Part shown: piece by piece, positions 35,310-47,143 of the stretch | Layout: every line of letters begins with the position of its first letter | Position numbering within the stretch: position 1 is the stretch's first letter | Assembly (NCBI RefSeq): GCF_000820225.1 | Contig: NZ_CDDK01000037.1 | Span: forward strand, 101,963-165,962 | Direction: 5' to 3' | Length of the DNA: 64,000 nt | Source: Aeromonas veronii bv. veronii | GTDB taxonomy: Bacteria; Pseudomonadota; Gammaproteobacteria; Enterobacterales; Aeromonadaceae | Notes under the pieces: generated by a model | What the model was told of the DNA's origin: nothing | Database searches by the model: none | Seen by the model: the letters and a program-made list of their open reading frames with translations, nothing else | Program-made: the position numbers and the translations under genes

Positions 35310-36122
35310 GTGCACACCGTATTTTATATTTCAGACGGCACCGCCATCACCGCCGAAGTGTTCGGTCACGCGGTACTGAGCCAGTTTCCTCTGGCCTTCG
35401 AGCAGATCACTATCCCCTTTGTGGAGACACTGGAGAAAGCCCGTCAGGTACGGATGCGGATCGACGAGCAGTTCCGCCAGACCGGGGTACGCCCCATTCT
35501 GTTTCACACCATCGTCGACCCGCTGGTACGGGAAGAGGTGCTCAAATCGGAGGCATGCGGCCACGACTTTCTCAATACCTTCGTCAGCCCGCTGGAGCAG
35601 GAGCTGGGGGTAAAGGCCGAGCCCCGCCTCCACCGCACCCACGGCATGGAGAATCGCAAGCTCTATGACGATCGCATCGAGGCGGTCAACTTCGCACTGG
35701 CCAACGACGATGGCATTACCACCAAGGAGTACGATGAGGCGGACATCATCCTGATCGGGGTCTCCCGCTGCGGCAAGACCCCCACCAGCCTCTATCTGGC
35801 GCTGCAGTTCGGCATTCGTGCCGCCAACTACCCCTTTATCGAACAGGATATGGGCATGCTGGAGCTGCCAGCTCCCCTCAAGGCCAACCGCCACAAGCTG
35901 TTTGGCCTCACCATAGCGCCGCAGCGGCTGCACGAGATCCGCAACCAGCGCCGTGCCAACAGCCGCTACTCCTCCATCGAGCAGTGCGAGCAGGAGCTGG
36001 CCTGCGTGGAGCGACTGTTTCGCCAGGAGGCGATCCGCTTTCTCGATACCAGCTCCCACTCGGTGGAGGAGATCAGCGCCAAGGTCCTCGAGGCGACCGG
36101 TCTGCGCCGCCAGCTCTGTTAA
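35310..36122 (+). CDS. ppsR: PEP synthase regulatory protein (kinase/pyrophosphorylase)
   Basis: This roughly 270-residue DUF299 protein phosphorylates PpsA at the Thr next to its catalytic His using ADP, and reverses this with phosphate. The P-loop-like block [15 protein letters not shown] and [12 protein letters not shown] are family hallmarks. I prefer the GTG at 35310, which has AGGAG seven bases upstream and gives an N-terminus ([15 protein letters not shown]) like other family members. In-frame ATGs at 35160 and 35241 would add Ser/Pro-rich residues unlike the family. It is divergent from ppsA. Confidence 0.88.
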   Translation: MHTVFYISDGTAITAEVFGHAVLSQFPLAFEQITIPFVETLEKARQVRMRIDEQFRQTGVRPILFHTIVDPLVREEVLKSEACGHDFLNTFVSPLEQELGVKAEPRLHRTHGMENRKLYDDRIEAVNFALANDDGITTKEYDEADIILIGVSRCGKTPTSLYLALQFGIRAANYPFIEQDMGMLELPAPLKANRHKLFGLTIAPQRLHEIRNQRRANSRYSSIEQCEQELACVERLFRQEAIRFLDTSSHSVEEISAKVLEATGLRRQLC

Positions 36123-36237
36123 GTCAGCTTGACAGCTACTGGCATCAACAGCAGATAAAAATCACACGTACACTGTAAAAGTCAGGCGCTGTGAGCTGTG
36201 GTTTGAGTAGATGACAGTGAAAAGCGTGGATGAAAAA

Positions 36238-36264
36238 GGGATAAGCACCACAAATGCTTATCCC
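36238..36264 (-). terminator. Terminator of the small membrane-protein gene
   Basis: The 10-bp stem gggataagca / tgcttatccc with a 7-base loop is followed by TTTTT on the minus strand. It lies 87 bp past that gene's stop. Confidence 0.8.
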
Positions 36265-36350
36265 TCTGCTTGCCGACCTTGTCATTGCGCGCTTGTCACC
36301 TGCCGCCGTTTTGTTCCGCTCTACTGTGTTCTGCAAACAGCCAGACTTGA

Positions 36351-36689
36351 CTAGCGATTGAGCTCGGGGTTGTTCATCAATCGGGCATAGAAGGCCAGCA
36401 AGCCGTGGCGCAGGCGAACCCGCTCTGCCAGCCAGCCGCCAGCAACAGCACCCGTTACCCCGCCAACCAGCAGCAGCGGCTGCCAGTAGTGCAGCAATCC
36501 CTGATCACCGAGCAACAGCCAGCCCAGCAGCATGGTCGCGACCACCAGCAACAGCTGCGGACTGGCGGCAATTGCCAGCCAGAGCGCCACCAGCAGCCCC
36601 CGGGCCACCCCTTGTTGCAGCACGCTTTCACTCTCCCTGTGCTCCAACTCCCCGCACTCTTCCCTGCACTCTCGCTTGCATGGCATCAT
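36351..36689 (-). CDS. Small membrane protein of unknown function
   Basis: This 112-residue protein starts MMPCKRECREECGELEHRE, with three Cys in the first 12 residues. Two hydrophobic helices follow (GLLVALWLAIAASPQLLLVVATMLLGWLLL and LLLVGGVTGAVAGGWL), then a basic C-terminus. The layout of a Cys-rich head and two helices recalls RseC, but I see no clear homology. The frame stays open another 58 codons upstream, though that DNA is AT-rich and lacks a ribosome site, so I prefer 36689. It diverges from aroP. Confidence 0.55.
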   Translation of the reverse strand: MMPCKRECREECGELEHRESESVLQQGVARGLLVALWLAIAASPQLLLVVATMLLGWLLLGDQGLLHYWQPLLLVGGVTGAVAGGWLAERVRLRHGLLAFYARLMNNPELNR

Positions 36690-37034
36690 TTGAATCCATC
36701 CATAACTCAGCACCAAAAAAAGCCCACAGACAGAGCAAAATGTCAACAAAACATAATTCGATTGCGCAAATATCAACCAAACACCACCACCCAGCCTCTC
36801 AAGATCATAAAAACGCTGCCTTTGGTACAAAACACGGCCATTCAGCATGGAAAACAGGTGCATTCATGGCGGATTATCACTATTCTGCTTCGGTTGCCAG
36901 CCAACAGCAAAAATTGAAAACGGCATGGCGTAACGAAATAAATACAGCTTTCGTCAGGTTTTGGCTACGCACTGCGGCCTGCTCAGGATGAGCCCAATAC
37001 CGGCAAGAGACAACAGAGACGTAAGGACAGATCC
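36690..37034. promoter_or_regulatory. AT-rich divergent promoter region before aroP
   Basis: This 345-bp region separates the small membrane-protein gene from aroP. E. coli aroP is repressed by TyrR, but I could not find convincing TGTAAA-N6-TTTACA boxes here. No gene is evident. Confidence 0.35.
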
Positions 37035-38417
37035 ATGGATTTGAAACAAGACGGTGAGGAGCTGAAGCGCGGCCTTAAAAACCGCCACATTCAGTTGATT
37101 GCTTTGGGCGGCGCCATCGGCACCGGCCTCTTTCTGGGCATTGCCCAGACCATCAAGATGGCAGGCCCCTCGGTCCTGCTGGGCTACGCCATCGGCGGCT
37201 TTATCGCCTTCCTGATCATGCGCCAGCTCGGTGAAATGGTGGTGGAAGAGCCGGTAGCCGGCTCCTTCAGCCACTTTGCCTACAAATACTGGGGCGAGTT
37301 TGCCGGTTTTGCGTCCGGCTGGAACTACTGGGTGCTCTACGTGCTGGTGAGCATGGCCGAGCTGACCGCGGTGGGCATCTATGTCCAGTACTGGTGGCCA
37401 GAGATCCCGACCTGGATGTCGGCAGCCTTCTTCTTCGTGCTGATCAACGCCATCAACCTCTCCAACGTCAAAGCGTTTGGCGAGATGGAGTTCTGGTTCG
37501 CCATCATCAAGGTGGTCGCCATCATCGGCATGATTGGCTTCGGTGGCTATCTGCTCATCTCCGGCACCGGCGGCCCCGAGGCGAGCGTCACCAACCTATG
37601 GGCGCAAGGGGGCTTCTTCCCCAACGGCATCAGCGGTCTGGTGATGGCGATGGCGGTGATCATGTTCTCCTTCGGCGGTCTGGAGCTGGTGGGCATTACC
37701 GCCGCCGAAGCAGACAACCCCGAGAAGAGCATTCCCAAGGCCACCAATCAGGTGATCTACCGCATCCTCATCTTCTATATCGGCGCTCTGGCTATCCTGA
37801 TGTCCCTCTACCCCTGGGGTAAAGTGGTGGAAGGCGGCAGCCCGTTCGTGATGATCTTCCACGCACTGGACAGCAATCTGGTCGCCACCGTGCTCAACAT
37901 CGTGGTGCTGACGGCGGCACTGTCGGTCTACAACAGCTGCGTCTACTGCAACAGCCGGATGCTGTTCGGGCTGGCCAAGCAGGGCAACGGCCCGAAAGCC
38001 CTGCTCAAGACCAACAAGAGCGGCGTGCCGCTGGTTGCCCTCTCGGTCTCGGCCATCGCCACCCTGCTCTGCGTGCTGATCAACTACCTGATGCCGGGCA
38101 AGGCGTTCGGTCTGCTGATGGCGCTGGTGGTCTCCGCACTGGTGATCAACTGGGCGATGATCAGCCTCGCGCACCTCAAGTTCCGCAAGGCCATGGTCGC
38201 AGAGGGTGTCCAGCCCAAGTTCAAGGCGTTCTGGTACCCCTTCGGCAACTATCTCTGCCTCGCGTTCATGGCCGGTATTCTGGTGATCATGTATATGACC
38301 CCCGATTTCCGCATCTCGGTCGAACTGATCCCCGCCTGGCTGGTGGTACTGGGCATTGGCTTTGTCATCAAGCGCAAAGGACAAGCCCAAAGCAAGGTCG
38401 CAGCCAATCTGGGTTAA
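37035..38417 (+). CDS. aroP: Aromatic amino-acid permease AroP
   Basis: This 460-residue APC-superfamily proton symporter imports Phe, Tyr and Trp. It has 12 hydrophobic segments. LKRGLKNRHIQLIALGGAIG, GEMVVEEPVAGSFSHFAYKY and SVYNSCVYCNSRMLFGLA match AroP nearly residue for residue from memory. PheP is the closest alternative. It stands alone between a divergent small gene and a convergent arsR, and ends at a strong terminator. Confidence 0.92.
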   Translation: MDLKQDGEELKRGLKNRHIQLIALGGAIGTGLFLGIAQTIKMAGPSVLLGYAIGGFIAFLIMRQLGEMVVEEPVAGSFSHFAYKYWGEFAGFASGWNYWVLYVLVSMAELTAVGIYVQYWWPEIPTWMSAAFFFVLINAINLSNVKAFGEMEFWFAIIKVVAIIGMIGFGGYLLISGTGGPEASVTNLWAQGGFFPNGISGLVMAMAVIMFSFGGLELVGITAAEADNPEKSIPKATNQVIYRILIFYIGALAILMSLYPWGKVVEGGSPFVMIFHALDSNLVATVLNIVVLTAALSVYNSCVYCNSRMLFGLAKQGNGPKALLKTNKSGVPLVALSVSAIATLLCVLINYLMPGKAFGLLMALVVSALVINWAMISLAHLKFRKAMVAEGVQPKFKAFWYPFGNYLCLAFMAGILVIMYMTPDFRISVELIPAWLVVLGIGFVIKRKGQAQSKVAANLG

Positions 38418-38442
38418 TGCCCGCAGCTGAGAAAAACAATGC

Positions 38443-38470
38443 AAAACGCCGATCGGATGATCGGCGTTTT
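38443..38470. terminator. Bidirectional terminator after aroP
   Basis: The perfect 12-bp stem aaaacgccgatc / gatcggcgtttt is followed by more T. It also faces the end of arsR. Confidence 0.92.
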
Positions 38471-38505
38471 TTTATTGCGCGCAGCACTACTAGCAGCCAT
38501 AGCCC

Positions 38506-38832
38506 TCAGGAAGGCAGCTCTTGCCTTTGATCTTGCCGATGCTCCGGGCTGTTGACGCAACACTCATCGCGGAAAAAGGCGATGATCTCCTCCAGCACCG
38601 CGTATTGAGAGACGCAAAGCAGGGTGCGACTCTCCCGGTTTTGCTTCACCAGCCCCACCGAGACCAGCGCCGCGATATGGTGGCTGAGGGTGGAAGCGGG
38701 GATCGCCAGCTGCTTTTGCAGCTCCCCCACCGGCAGTCCCTGCTCTCCCGCCTTGACCAGATGCTTGAAGATAAACAGCCGGGTCGGATGACCCAGCTCT
38801 TTCAATGCCTTGGCGACCTCTTCCAGTTGCAT
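38506..38832 (-). CDS. ArsR-family metalloregulator
   Basis: This 108-residue winged-helix repressor has the DNA-recognition segment IPASTLSHHIAALVSVGLV near residues 44-62 and a C-terminal Cys pair (Cys91-Cys92, RDECCVNS) plus Cys73. This placement resembles the ArsR type in which C-terminal cysteines, rather than an ELCVC helix, bind As(III). The ATG at 38832 has a GGAGG box; upstream in-frame codons overlap the operators. It diverges from the permease gene and should repress both through two 23-bp sites. Confidence 0.88.
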   Translation of the reverse strand: MQLEEVAKALKELGHPTRLFIFKHLVKAGEQGLPVGELQKQLAIPASTLSHHIAALVSVGLVKQNRESRTLLCVSQYAVLEEIIAFFRDECCVNSPEHRQDQRQELPS

Positions 38833-38853
38833 CTCTGCGCCCTCCACAAATTT

Positions 38854-38916
38854 GATATTTCGATAATACCAGAAATATCTTGACCGAACATTCATTTCGA
38901 TTATTTTGGAAATATA
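38854..38916. promoter_or_regulatory. Twin operators of the arsR/permease promoter
   Basis: Two related 23-bp sites lie 37 bp apart, at 38857-38879 (ATTTCGATAATACCAGAAATATC) and 38894-38916. The first sits in a perfect GATATTTC/GAAATATC inverted repeat; the second keeps ATTTCGATTAT and GAAATAT. They fill the intergenic space between the divergent genes, as expected for a repressor controlling both. Confidence 0.7.
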
Positions 38917-38938
38917 GAAACCAAGTGAGGATACGACA

Positions 38939-40009
38939 ATGAATGAGTGGTTAACCATGCTGACCGATGCAGCCCAGATGTTCCTGTTTCTGGCTGTCGA
39001 GCTGTCGGTGCTGTTTCTGGTCATTAGCGCCGGGGTCAGCCTGATCCGTCAGAAGATCCCCGACGAGAAGATCCAGCGGATGCTGGGAGCGAGACATGGC
39101 AAGGGCTATCTGCTCTCGGCCCTGCTCGGTGCTGTCACCCCGTTTTGCAGCTGCTCCACCATCCCCATGCTGAGAGGGCTGCTCTCGGCCAAGGCTGGCT
39201 TTGGCCCCACCCTCACCTTCCTGTTTATTTCGCCACTGCTGAACCCCATCATCGTCGGCTTGATGTGGGCCACCTTTGGCTGGAAAGTGACCCTGCTCTA
39301 CGCCGTGATCGCCGCCAGCGTCTCCGTCATGGCGAGCATGTTGCTCGACAGATTGGGATTCGAGCGCCATGTCATCGACCCCAAAGAGGCCACCCCCTCT
39401 TGCGGTAGCAACTGTGGCCCGGCGACCCGCGCCACAACTCAAACAAATTGCAGTGACAACCAACGCAGTGCCATTCGCGCAATCAAACCCCTCAACGGGG
39501 CAGCATGCTGCCCGGCTCCGCAACCAGAGATGGCAGAACAGGCCACCCTCCCCTGCTGCGGCTATGGCACGGCTGCCCTGACCAGAGCGCCACAGCTCCC
39601 CACCGCCTGGGTCAAAGCTCGCATCGATGCCTGGCAGCAGTTCAAAGCGGTATTGCCCTTCCTGCTGCTGGGGGTGCTTATCGGCTCATTTATCTACGGC
39701 TTTATTCCGGCCGAGTGGATCGCCGCCCATGCCGGCGCCGACAACCCGCTGGCCATTCCATTCAGCGCTATCGTCGGGATCCCGCTCTACATCCGCGCCG
39801 AGGCCGTGATCCCGCTGGCGTCGGTGCTGCTGGGCAAAGGGATGGGGATGGGCGCCGTCATGGCGCTGATCATCGGCAGTGCCGGTGCCAGCCTGACCGA
39901 GGTGATCCTGCTCAAATCGATGTTCAGAACCCCGATGATTGCGGCCTTCCTTACCGTGATACTCGGCATGGCGATCCTGATGGGCTACCTGACGCAACTG
40001 CTGTTTTAA
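38939..40009 (+). CDS. ArsP/DUF318-family permease with Cys-rich loop
   Basis: This 356-residue inner-membrane protein has about eight helices and belongs to the permease family containing ArsP, an exporter of trivalent organoarsenicals. The conserved TPFCSCSTIPM motif (Cys70, Cys72) lies at the end of the second helix. The central loop (about residues 150-210) carries seven Cys: 155, 159, 171, 190, 191, 206 and 207. Such a loop could hand over or sense a thiophilic metal. The divergent arsR and twin operators argue for arsenic- or antimony-type induction. The substrate is inferred. Confidence 0.82.
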   Translation: MNEWLTMLTDAAQMFLFLAVELSVLFLVISAGVSLIRQKIPDEKIQRMLGARHGKGYLLSALLGAVTPFCSCSTIPMLRGLLSAKAGFGPTLTFLFISPLLNPIIVGLMWATFGWKVTLLYAVIAASVSVMASMLLDRLGFERHVIDPKEATPSCGSNCGPATRATTQTNCSDNQRSAIRAIKPLNGAACCPAPQPEMAEQATLPCCGYGTAALTRAPQLPTAWVKARIDAWQQFKAVLPFLLLGVLIGSFIYGFIPAEWIAAHAGADNPLAIPFSAIVGIPLYIRAEAVIPLASVLLGKGMGMGAVMALIIGSAGASLTEVILLKSMFRTPMIAAFLTVILGMAILMGYLTQLLF

Positions 40010-40071
40010 GTCGCCCATCTTTAAACAGACAGAGTTTTAAGCCAGCCGAGTGTGAAACCATCCGGCACCTC

Positions 40072-40110
40072 ATAGACAAAACGCCGATCAACTGATCGGC
40101 GTTTGTCTAT
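40072..40110. terminator. Long terminator hairpin after the permease
   Basis: The arms atagacaaa-cgccgatca and tgatcggcg-tttgtctat pair over 18 bases with one bulge, giving an unusually long stem 62 bp past the stop. Confidence 0.8.
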
Positions 40111-40334
40111 TCCGTACGGCAATCAATTTGAGACCGCCAAAGGATGAGGGGTTTGCTGCTCTCCGGGCCATGTGACTTGGCCTGCCACCCCTCGCCAAAC
40201 CATGGTGTAAAAATGTGAGACCCATCCCGTCCCCACGCAGTAGCACAAGAGTTAATGTGCAACAACACAATAAATGAACATCCTCTGCCATACTCAAACG
40301 AAGTATTCCGTTACGCCGAAACCGGAGCCTGATC
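40111..40334. other. Region before the Aer-like gene
   Basis: About 225 bp lacks a gene. A weak FliA-like pair (CAAA and GCCGAAA, 16-base spacer) ends only about 16 bases before the start codon, too close to be convincing. The ribosome site GGAG is clear. Confidence 0.3.
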
Positions 40335-41888
40335 ATGGTAACCAGCTCGCTTCACACCACAGATACCGAGGTTGAATTTGCCGACGATATCCAGTTGGTA
40401 TCGACGACCGACCTCAAAGGGGACATCACCTACGCCAATCCGGCGTTTTGTCAGGTGGCAGGCTATCGCTTGGAAGAGATGTTGGGGCAGCATCACAATC
40501 TGGTGCGCCACCCCGACATGCCCAAGGCAGCGTTTGCCGATCTCTGGGCCCACCTGCAGGCAGGCAAACCATGGCGAGGCATGGTAAAAAATCGCTGCAA
40601 AGATGGTCGCTATTATTGGGTTGATGCCTATGTCACCCCGATCTATGAAGATGGCAAGATGGTCGGTTACCAATCCGTCCGCTGCCGTCCCGCCGCAGAG
40701 CACAAAGCGCGTGCCAGCAAGATGTACAAAACCCTTAAAGCCCGTGAAACCGGCTCTGCCATTCACATGGGCCTGCGTCAACTCACACCGGCCATGATGA
40801 CCATACCTCTGCTGCTCGTCAGCGTGATCAGCGCGCTCTGGCTGCTCTCACCGCTGCAGGCGCTCTGGGTCATCATTCCTCTCTTGGCAGCCATCTGGTT
40901 CAATCGCCACCCTCTCTTCCTCACACCGCGATTCTTGCAGCAGCTCGAGCAGGATTACGACAGCATCAGCCGCCTTATCTTCTCGGGGGATGCCCCCCAC
41001 AGCATTGCCGATTTCCATATCAAGCTCGGGCAAGCGAAGATCCGTACCGTACTCGGCCGGGTGGATGACACCACCGCGTCGCTCAATGCCATGGCCAATG
41101 ACCTGCGCGGCTCCGCCTCGCTGGCCAGCCAGGATATCTCTTCGCAAGACACGCAGATCCAGCAGATTGCCACCGCCGTCACCCAGATGGCTTCGGCCGC
41201 CGAGGAGATCAACCGCAATATTCAAGACAGCAACAGCCAGATTGAAGAAGCCCGTAGCCACTGCATCACCACCAGCACCCAGCTTTCGGAAGCAGGAGAA
41301 GAGATGTCGGCGCTTGCTACTCAAGCGGAGCAAGCCTTTCAGTCAGCCGTCGAACTGGCGAGCGAATCCGAGCGGATCGGCACCATCATGAGCGAAATTC
41401 GCGGCATTGCAGATCAAACCAACCTGCTGGCGCTTAATGCCTCCATCGAAGCCGCACGGGCAGGCGATCAGGGGCGCGGCTTTGCAGTGGTGGCGGACGA
41501 GGTTCGCAGCCTGTCGACCAGAACCCACAAGGCGACAGAGCAGATCCAGAACAGCATTGGCCATATCCAGCAAACCCTGGGGGGATGGAAAGAGATGATG
41601 CATCTCAATGTGACCAGAACCAACGCCTGCCTCGCCACCACCCGGGCAAGTACCGGCAACCTGAATCAGGTTGTGATCGAGATAGACAAGGTCTCTGATT
41701 TTTCAAACCAGATCACCGCCGCTGCCACCGAGCAACAAGCGGTCATCGAGGAGATCAGTCGTAATATCAACCAGATATCCTCGCTCTCTCACGATAACAG
41801 TCTCAAAATCGATCAGGTGAGTGAAACCAGTGCCAACTTGCAGAGCAAAGCGAGCCAACTCAAGGACTTAAGCCGGACATTCGGATAG
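40335..41888 (+). CDS. PAS-domain methyl-accepting chemotaxis receptor (Aer-like)
   Basis: This 517-residue receptor has an N-terminal cytoplasmic PAS domain (about residues 20-115, with [15 protein letters not shown] and [18 protein letters not shown]), a short hydrophobic hairpin near 155-195, and a C-terminal signalling domain with the hairpin tip [20 protein letters not shown]. The layout matches Aer, which senses redox through FAD in the PAS pocket. Whether this one binds FAD is not visible from sequence. It stands alone. Confidence 0.87.
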   Translation: MVTSSLHTTDTEVEFADDIQLVSTTDLKGDITYANPAFCQVAGYRLEEMLGQHHNLVRHPDMPKAAFADLWAHLQAGKPWRGMVKNRCKDGRYYWVDAYVTPIYEDGKMVGYQSVRCRPAAEHKARASKMYKTLKARETGSAIHMGLRQLTPAMMTIPLLLVSVISALWLLSPLQALWVIIPLLAAIWFNRHPLFLTPRFLQQLEQDYDSISRLIFSGDAPHSIADFHIKLGQAKIRTVLGRVDDTTASLNAMANDLRGSASLASQDISSQDTQIQQIATAVTQMASAAEEINRNIQDSNSQIEEARSHCITTSTQLSEAGEEMSALATQAEQAFQSAVELASESERIGTIMSEIRGIADQTNLLALNASIEAARAGDQGRGFAVVADEVRSLSTRTHKATEQIQNSIGHIQQTLGGWKEMMHLNVTRTNACLATTRASTGNLNQVVIEIDKVSDFSNQITAAATEQQAVIEEISRNINQISSLSHDNSLKIDQVSETSANLQSKASQLKDLSRTFG

Positions 41889-41917
41889 CAACATGCAGAT
41901 AAAGTCCATGTAAACGA

Positions 41918-41941
41918 AGGGCCACCCGTCTGGGTGGCCCT
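41918..41941. terminator. Terminator between the Aer-like gene and gcvP
   Basis: The stem agggccaccc / gggtggccct has a four-base loop and lies between convergent genes. Confidence 0.82.
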
Positions 41942-41979
41942 GTTGTTTATAAGGCTTAACTGTTGCACCTAAACGCCAC

Positions 41980-44856
<2,877 letters not shown>

Positions 44857-44859
44857 TTC

Positions 44860-44925
44860 CCTATTTCCTGATAAATAAGTCCTGGCATGACATCCTGATA
44901 ACCAAGACCTGATGTTCCTGATCGT
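44860..44925 (-). promoter_or_regulatory. GGA-repeat leader of gcvP (CsrA-like sites)
   Basis: In the mRNA sense, four CAGGA motifs, one CAGGU and one AGGGA lie within about 65 bases before the gcvP start codon. One, UAUCAGGAUGU, matches 9 of 12 bases of the CsrA consensus when its flank is included. ATCAGG itself occurs four times. The last motifs overlap the ribosome-binding site. Confidence 0.45.
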
Positions 44926-45123
44926 CGGCTGATACCGACTCCACTCATGTTCTGGATCCCGCAGACAGGGTGCGGCACCGGATGCTGCGGCAGCATCGAG
45001 AGGGGATCGCCTTGTTGCGAACCGGCCCGTTTGCCCCCTAGGCTCCCAGGCTGGCAAACGGCAGGCGCGGGCGACTTCACCCTTCCACCGGCCGGTGCTT
45101 GCCCGGCTGGCGGTCATACAAAG

Positions 45124-45148
45124 GGGCCCTGCTGTATTGGCAGGGCCC
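45124..45148 (-). other. Hairpin after gcvH
   Basis: The perfect 9-bp stem gggccctgc / gcagggccc has a 7-base loop and lies 7 bp past the gcvH stop. No long T tract follows, so it may attenuate rather than fully block gcvP. Confidence 0.65.
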
Positions 45149-45155
45149 GGGGGCA

Positions 45156-45545
45156 TTACTCTTCGTCCACCACGTTCTGGTAGCCTTCGGCATCCAGCAG
45201 GTTGGCCAACTCGCTCTCGTCATCGAGCTTGATGCGGAACAGCCAGCCAGCGCTGTAGGGGTCGGAGTTGACCAGCTCGGGGCTCCCTTCCAGCTCTTCG
45301 TTGACGGCGATGATCTCGCCGCTCACCGGGCTGTAGATGTCGGAGGCCGCCTTGACCGACTCGGCCACGGCGCAGTCGTCACCGGCACTGACCTGCTTGC
45401 CCACTTCCGGCAGCTCGACAAACACCATGTCACCCAGCAGCTCCTGGGCGTGCTCGGTGATACCGACCACGGCCTCGCCGTTGGCTTCAACACGGATCCA
45501 CTCGTGGGAAGTGGCATATTTCAGTTCGCTCGGGATATGGCTCAT
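45156..45545 (-). CDS. gcvH: Glycine cleavage system H protein
   Basis: This 129-residue lipoyl carrier shuttles the aminomethyl group between GcvP, GcvT and dihydrolipoamide dehydrogenase. The lipoylation segment [17 protein letters not shown] carries the modified Lys near residue 65. Length equals E. coli GcvH (129). The gene lies between gcvT and gcvP with hairpins on both sides. Confidence 0.95.
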   Translation of the reverse strand: MSHIPSELKYATSHEWIRVEANGEAVVGITEHAQELLGDMVFVELPEVGKQVSAGDDCAVAESVKAASDIYSPVSGEIIAVNEELEGSPELVNSDPYSAGWLFRIKLDDESELANLLDAEGYQNVVDEE

Positions 45546-45598
45546 TTGTGCTTCCTTTGATCTTTGAGTCGCGTTTAAAAACGAATATGAAAAGGGAT

Positions 45599-45620
45599 GG
45601 GGGAGGCACAGCCCTCCCCC
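45599..45620 (-). other. Intercistronic hairpin between gcvT and gcvH
   Basis: GGGGGAGGC and GCC-CTCCCCC pair around three bases with one bulge, just past the gcvT stop. It is GC-rich without a T tract. Confidence 0.55.
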
Positions 45621-45629
45621 AAAACGGTA

Positions 45630-46727
45630 TTAAACCAGCTTCTGGCCGTTACGGACGAAAGCGGGCTTGGTGACCTTCACGGTGACCAGCTTCTTGCGGA
45701 TCTCCACCTCGGCCAATTCACCGATATCGCGGGGCACCCGCGCCAGGGCAATACTGTAGCCCAGGGTGGGGGAGAAAGAGCCGGAGGTGATCACACCTTC
45801 CCGCTTCTCACCGTTTGCCGCGGTGAAGGTAACGGGCATACCGGCACGCAGCACCCCTTTCTCTTCCATCACCAGACCCACCAGCTTGGGCTGATTGCCC
45901 GCCGCTTTCTGTGCTTCCAGCACGTCGCGGCCGATGAAGTTGCGATCGCTCGGCTCCCAGGCGATGGTCCAGGCCATGTTGGCGGCGAGCGGAGAGATTG
46001 ACTCGTCCATATCCTGACCATAGAGGTTCATGCCCGCTTCGAGGCGCAGGGTATCGCGAGCACCGAGACCACACGGGGCCACGCCGTTATCCAGCAGCGC
46101 TTGCCACAGCTCGCAGGCTTTCTCTTGCGGCACCACGATTTCATAACCATCTTCGCCGGTGTAGCCGGTAGTGGCGATAAAGAGATCGCCAGCCTGCACG
46201 CCGAAGAAGGGTTTCATCCCCACCACGGCGGTACGCTGAGCGGCGCTCAGCACAGCAGCAGCCTTGACCTTGGCGTTGGGGCCCTGCACCGCGATCATCG
46301 CAAGCTCGGGACGCTCGGTCACTGTGATATCGAAATCGATGGCGTGATGGCGGATCCAGGCCAGATCCTTCTCGCGGGTAGCGGAGTTGACCACCAGTCG
46401 GTAAAACGTATCGCCAAGATAATAGGTGATGAGGTCATCGATCACGCCGCCTTCCGGATTGAGCATGCCGCTGTAGAGGGCCTTGCCGGGGGCAGTGAGT
46501 TTGGCCACGTCGTTGGCCAGCAGGTGTTGCAGAAAGGCTTTGACCCGTTCGCCGGTCAAATCGACGATGGTCATGTGGGAGACATCGAACATACCGGCAT
46601 CGCTGCGCACCGCGTGGTGCTCTTCCAGCTGGGAGCCATAGTTGATGGGCATTTCCCAACCGTGGAAGTCCACCATCTTGGCGCCGGCTTCCAGGTGTTT
46701 GGGATGCAGTACAGTAGTCTGGATCAT
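45630..46727 (-). CDS. gcvT: Aminomethyltransferase, T protein
   Basis: This 365-residue enzyme moves the methylene group from GcvH to tetrahydrofolate, releasing ammonia. Conserved blocks are [15 protein letters not shown], the folate-site [13 protein letters not shown] and the C-terminal [22 protein letters not shown]. Length matches E. coli GcvT (364). It is first in the operon; a TATAAT lies 160 bp upstream. Confidence 0.95.
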   Translation of the reverse strand: MIQTTVLHPKHLEAGAKMVDFHGWEMPINYGSQLEEHHAVRSDAGMFDVSHMTIVDLTGERVKAFLQHLLANDVAKLTAPGKALYSGMLNPEGGVIDDLITYYLGDTFYRLVVNSATREKDLAWIRHHAIDFDITVTERPELAMIAVQGPNAKVKAAAVLSAAQRTAVVGMKPFFGVQAGDLFIATTGYTGEDGYEIVVPQEKACELWQALLDNGVAPCGLGARDTLRLEAGMNLYGQDMDESISPLAANMAWTIAWEPSDRNFIGRDVLEAQKAAGNQPKLVGLVMEEKGVLRAGMPVTFTAANGEKREGVITSGSFSPTLGYSIALARVPRDIGELAEVEIRKKLVTVKVTKPAFVRNGQKLV

Positions 46728-47076
46728 CGCATTCTTTCCTTAGCAAAAAGCCTTTTCGCTTTGGCGACCACCCTTGCGACCCGCGCCACCGCTCTGACTG
46801 CACTGCGTGCAACAAAAAGCGACCGGATCCAAAAGTGTGTGCTCGCTCCTGCCCTTGCCAGGCAAGAGGGATTCCTTGAACGGAGCGGATTATATGACAA
46901 GCAGGCGAGCGTGCCGCTCAAAAAAAACTAATCCCCTCCCGTAAAACTGACTCCAGACACTAAGATAAATGCAGTGATAAAAACAGCCATAAGCCGACTC
47001 AGGCGAGATTAAATTTTGATTTTTACCGTTTCGTCACAATTTGCAGAAAAACGTTTCGCTCCAGAGCAAAATTAAA
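46728..47076 (-). promoter_or_regulatory. gcv operon promoter and leader
   Basis: A perfect TATAAT (minus strand, 46889-46894) lies 160 bp before gcvT; no good -35 box is spaced at 17, so activation by a regulator such as GcvA is plausible. I searched the leader for tandem glycine-riboswitch cores and did not find them. The distal half is AT-rich and carries no gene. Confidence 0.45.
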
Positions 47077-47104
47077 GGCTGACACCCAAAACGGGTCATC
47101 AGCC
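47077..47104 (-). terminator. Terminator of ubiI
   Basis: The arms ggctga-accc and gggt-tcagcc pair, with small internal mismatches, and a T-rich run follows on the minus strand 40-65 bp past the stop. Confidence 0.7.
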
Positions 47105-47143
47105 TTGTCGGATTACTTTTGTTGTCAAAAAACGCGAGTAATA

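Noticed and set aside
40290..40334. FliA (sigma28) promoter before the Aer-like gene
   Set aside because: The GCCGAAA element is too close to the ribosome site and start codon for a normal transcript start.
40088..40336. 82-codon minus-strand frame
   Set aside because: It runs out of a terminator hairpin region and has no family features.
44857..45156. 100-codon N-terminal extension of gcvP
   Set aside because: The Pro/Arg-rich sequence is unlike any P protein; the normal start [10 protein letters not shown] is preceded by a ribosome site.
46728..46900. Glycine riboswitch before gcvT
   Set aside because: The leader lacks the conserved aptamer cores by eye; a covariance search would be decisive.
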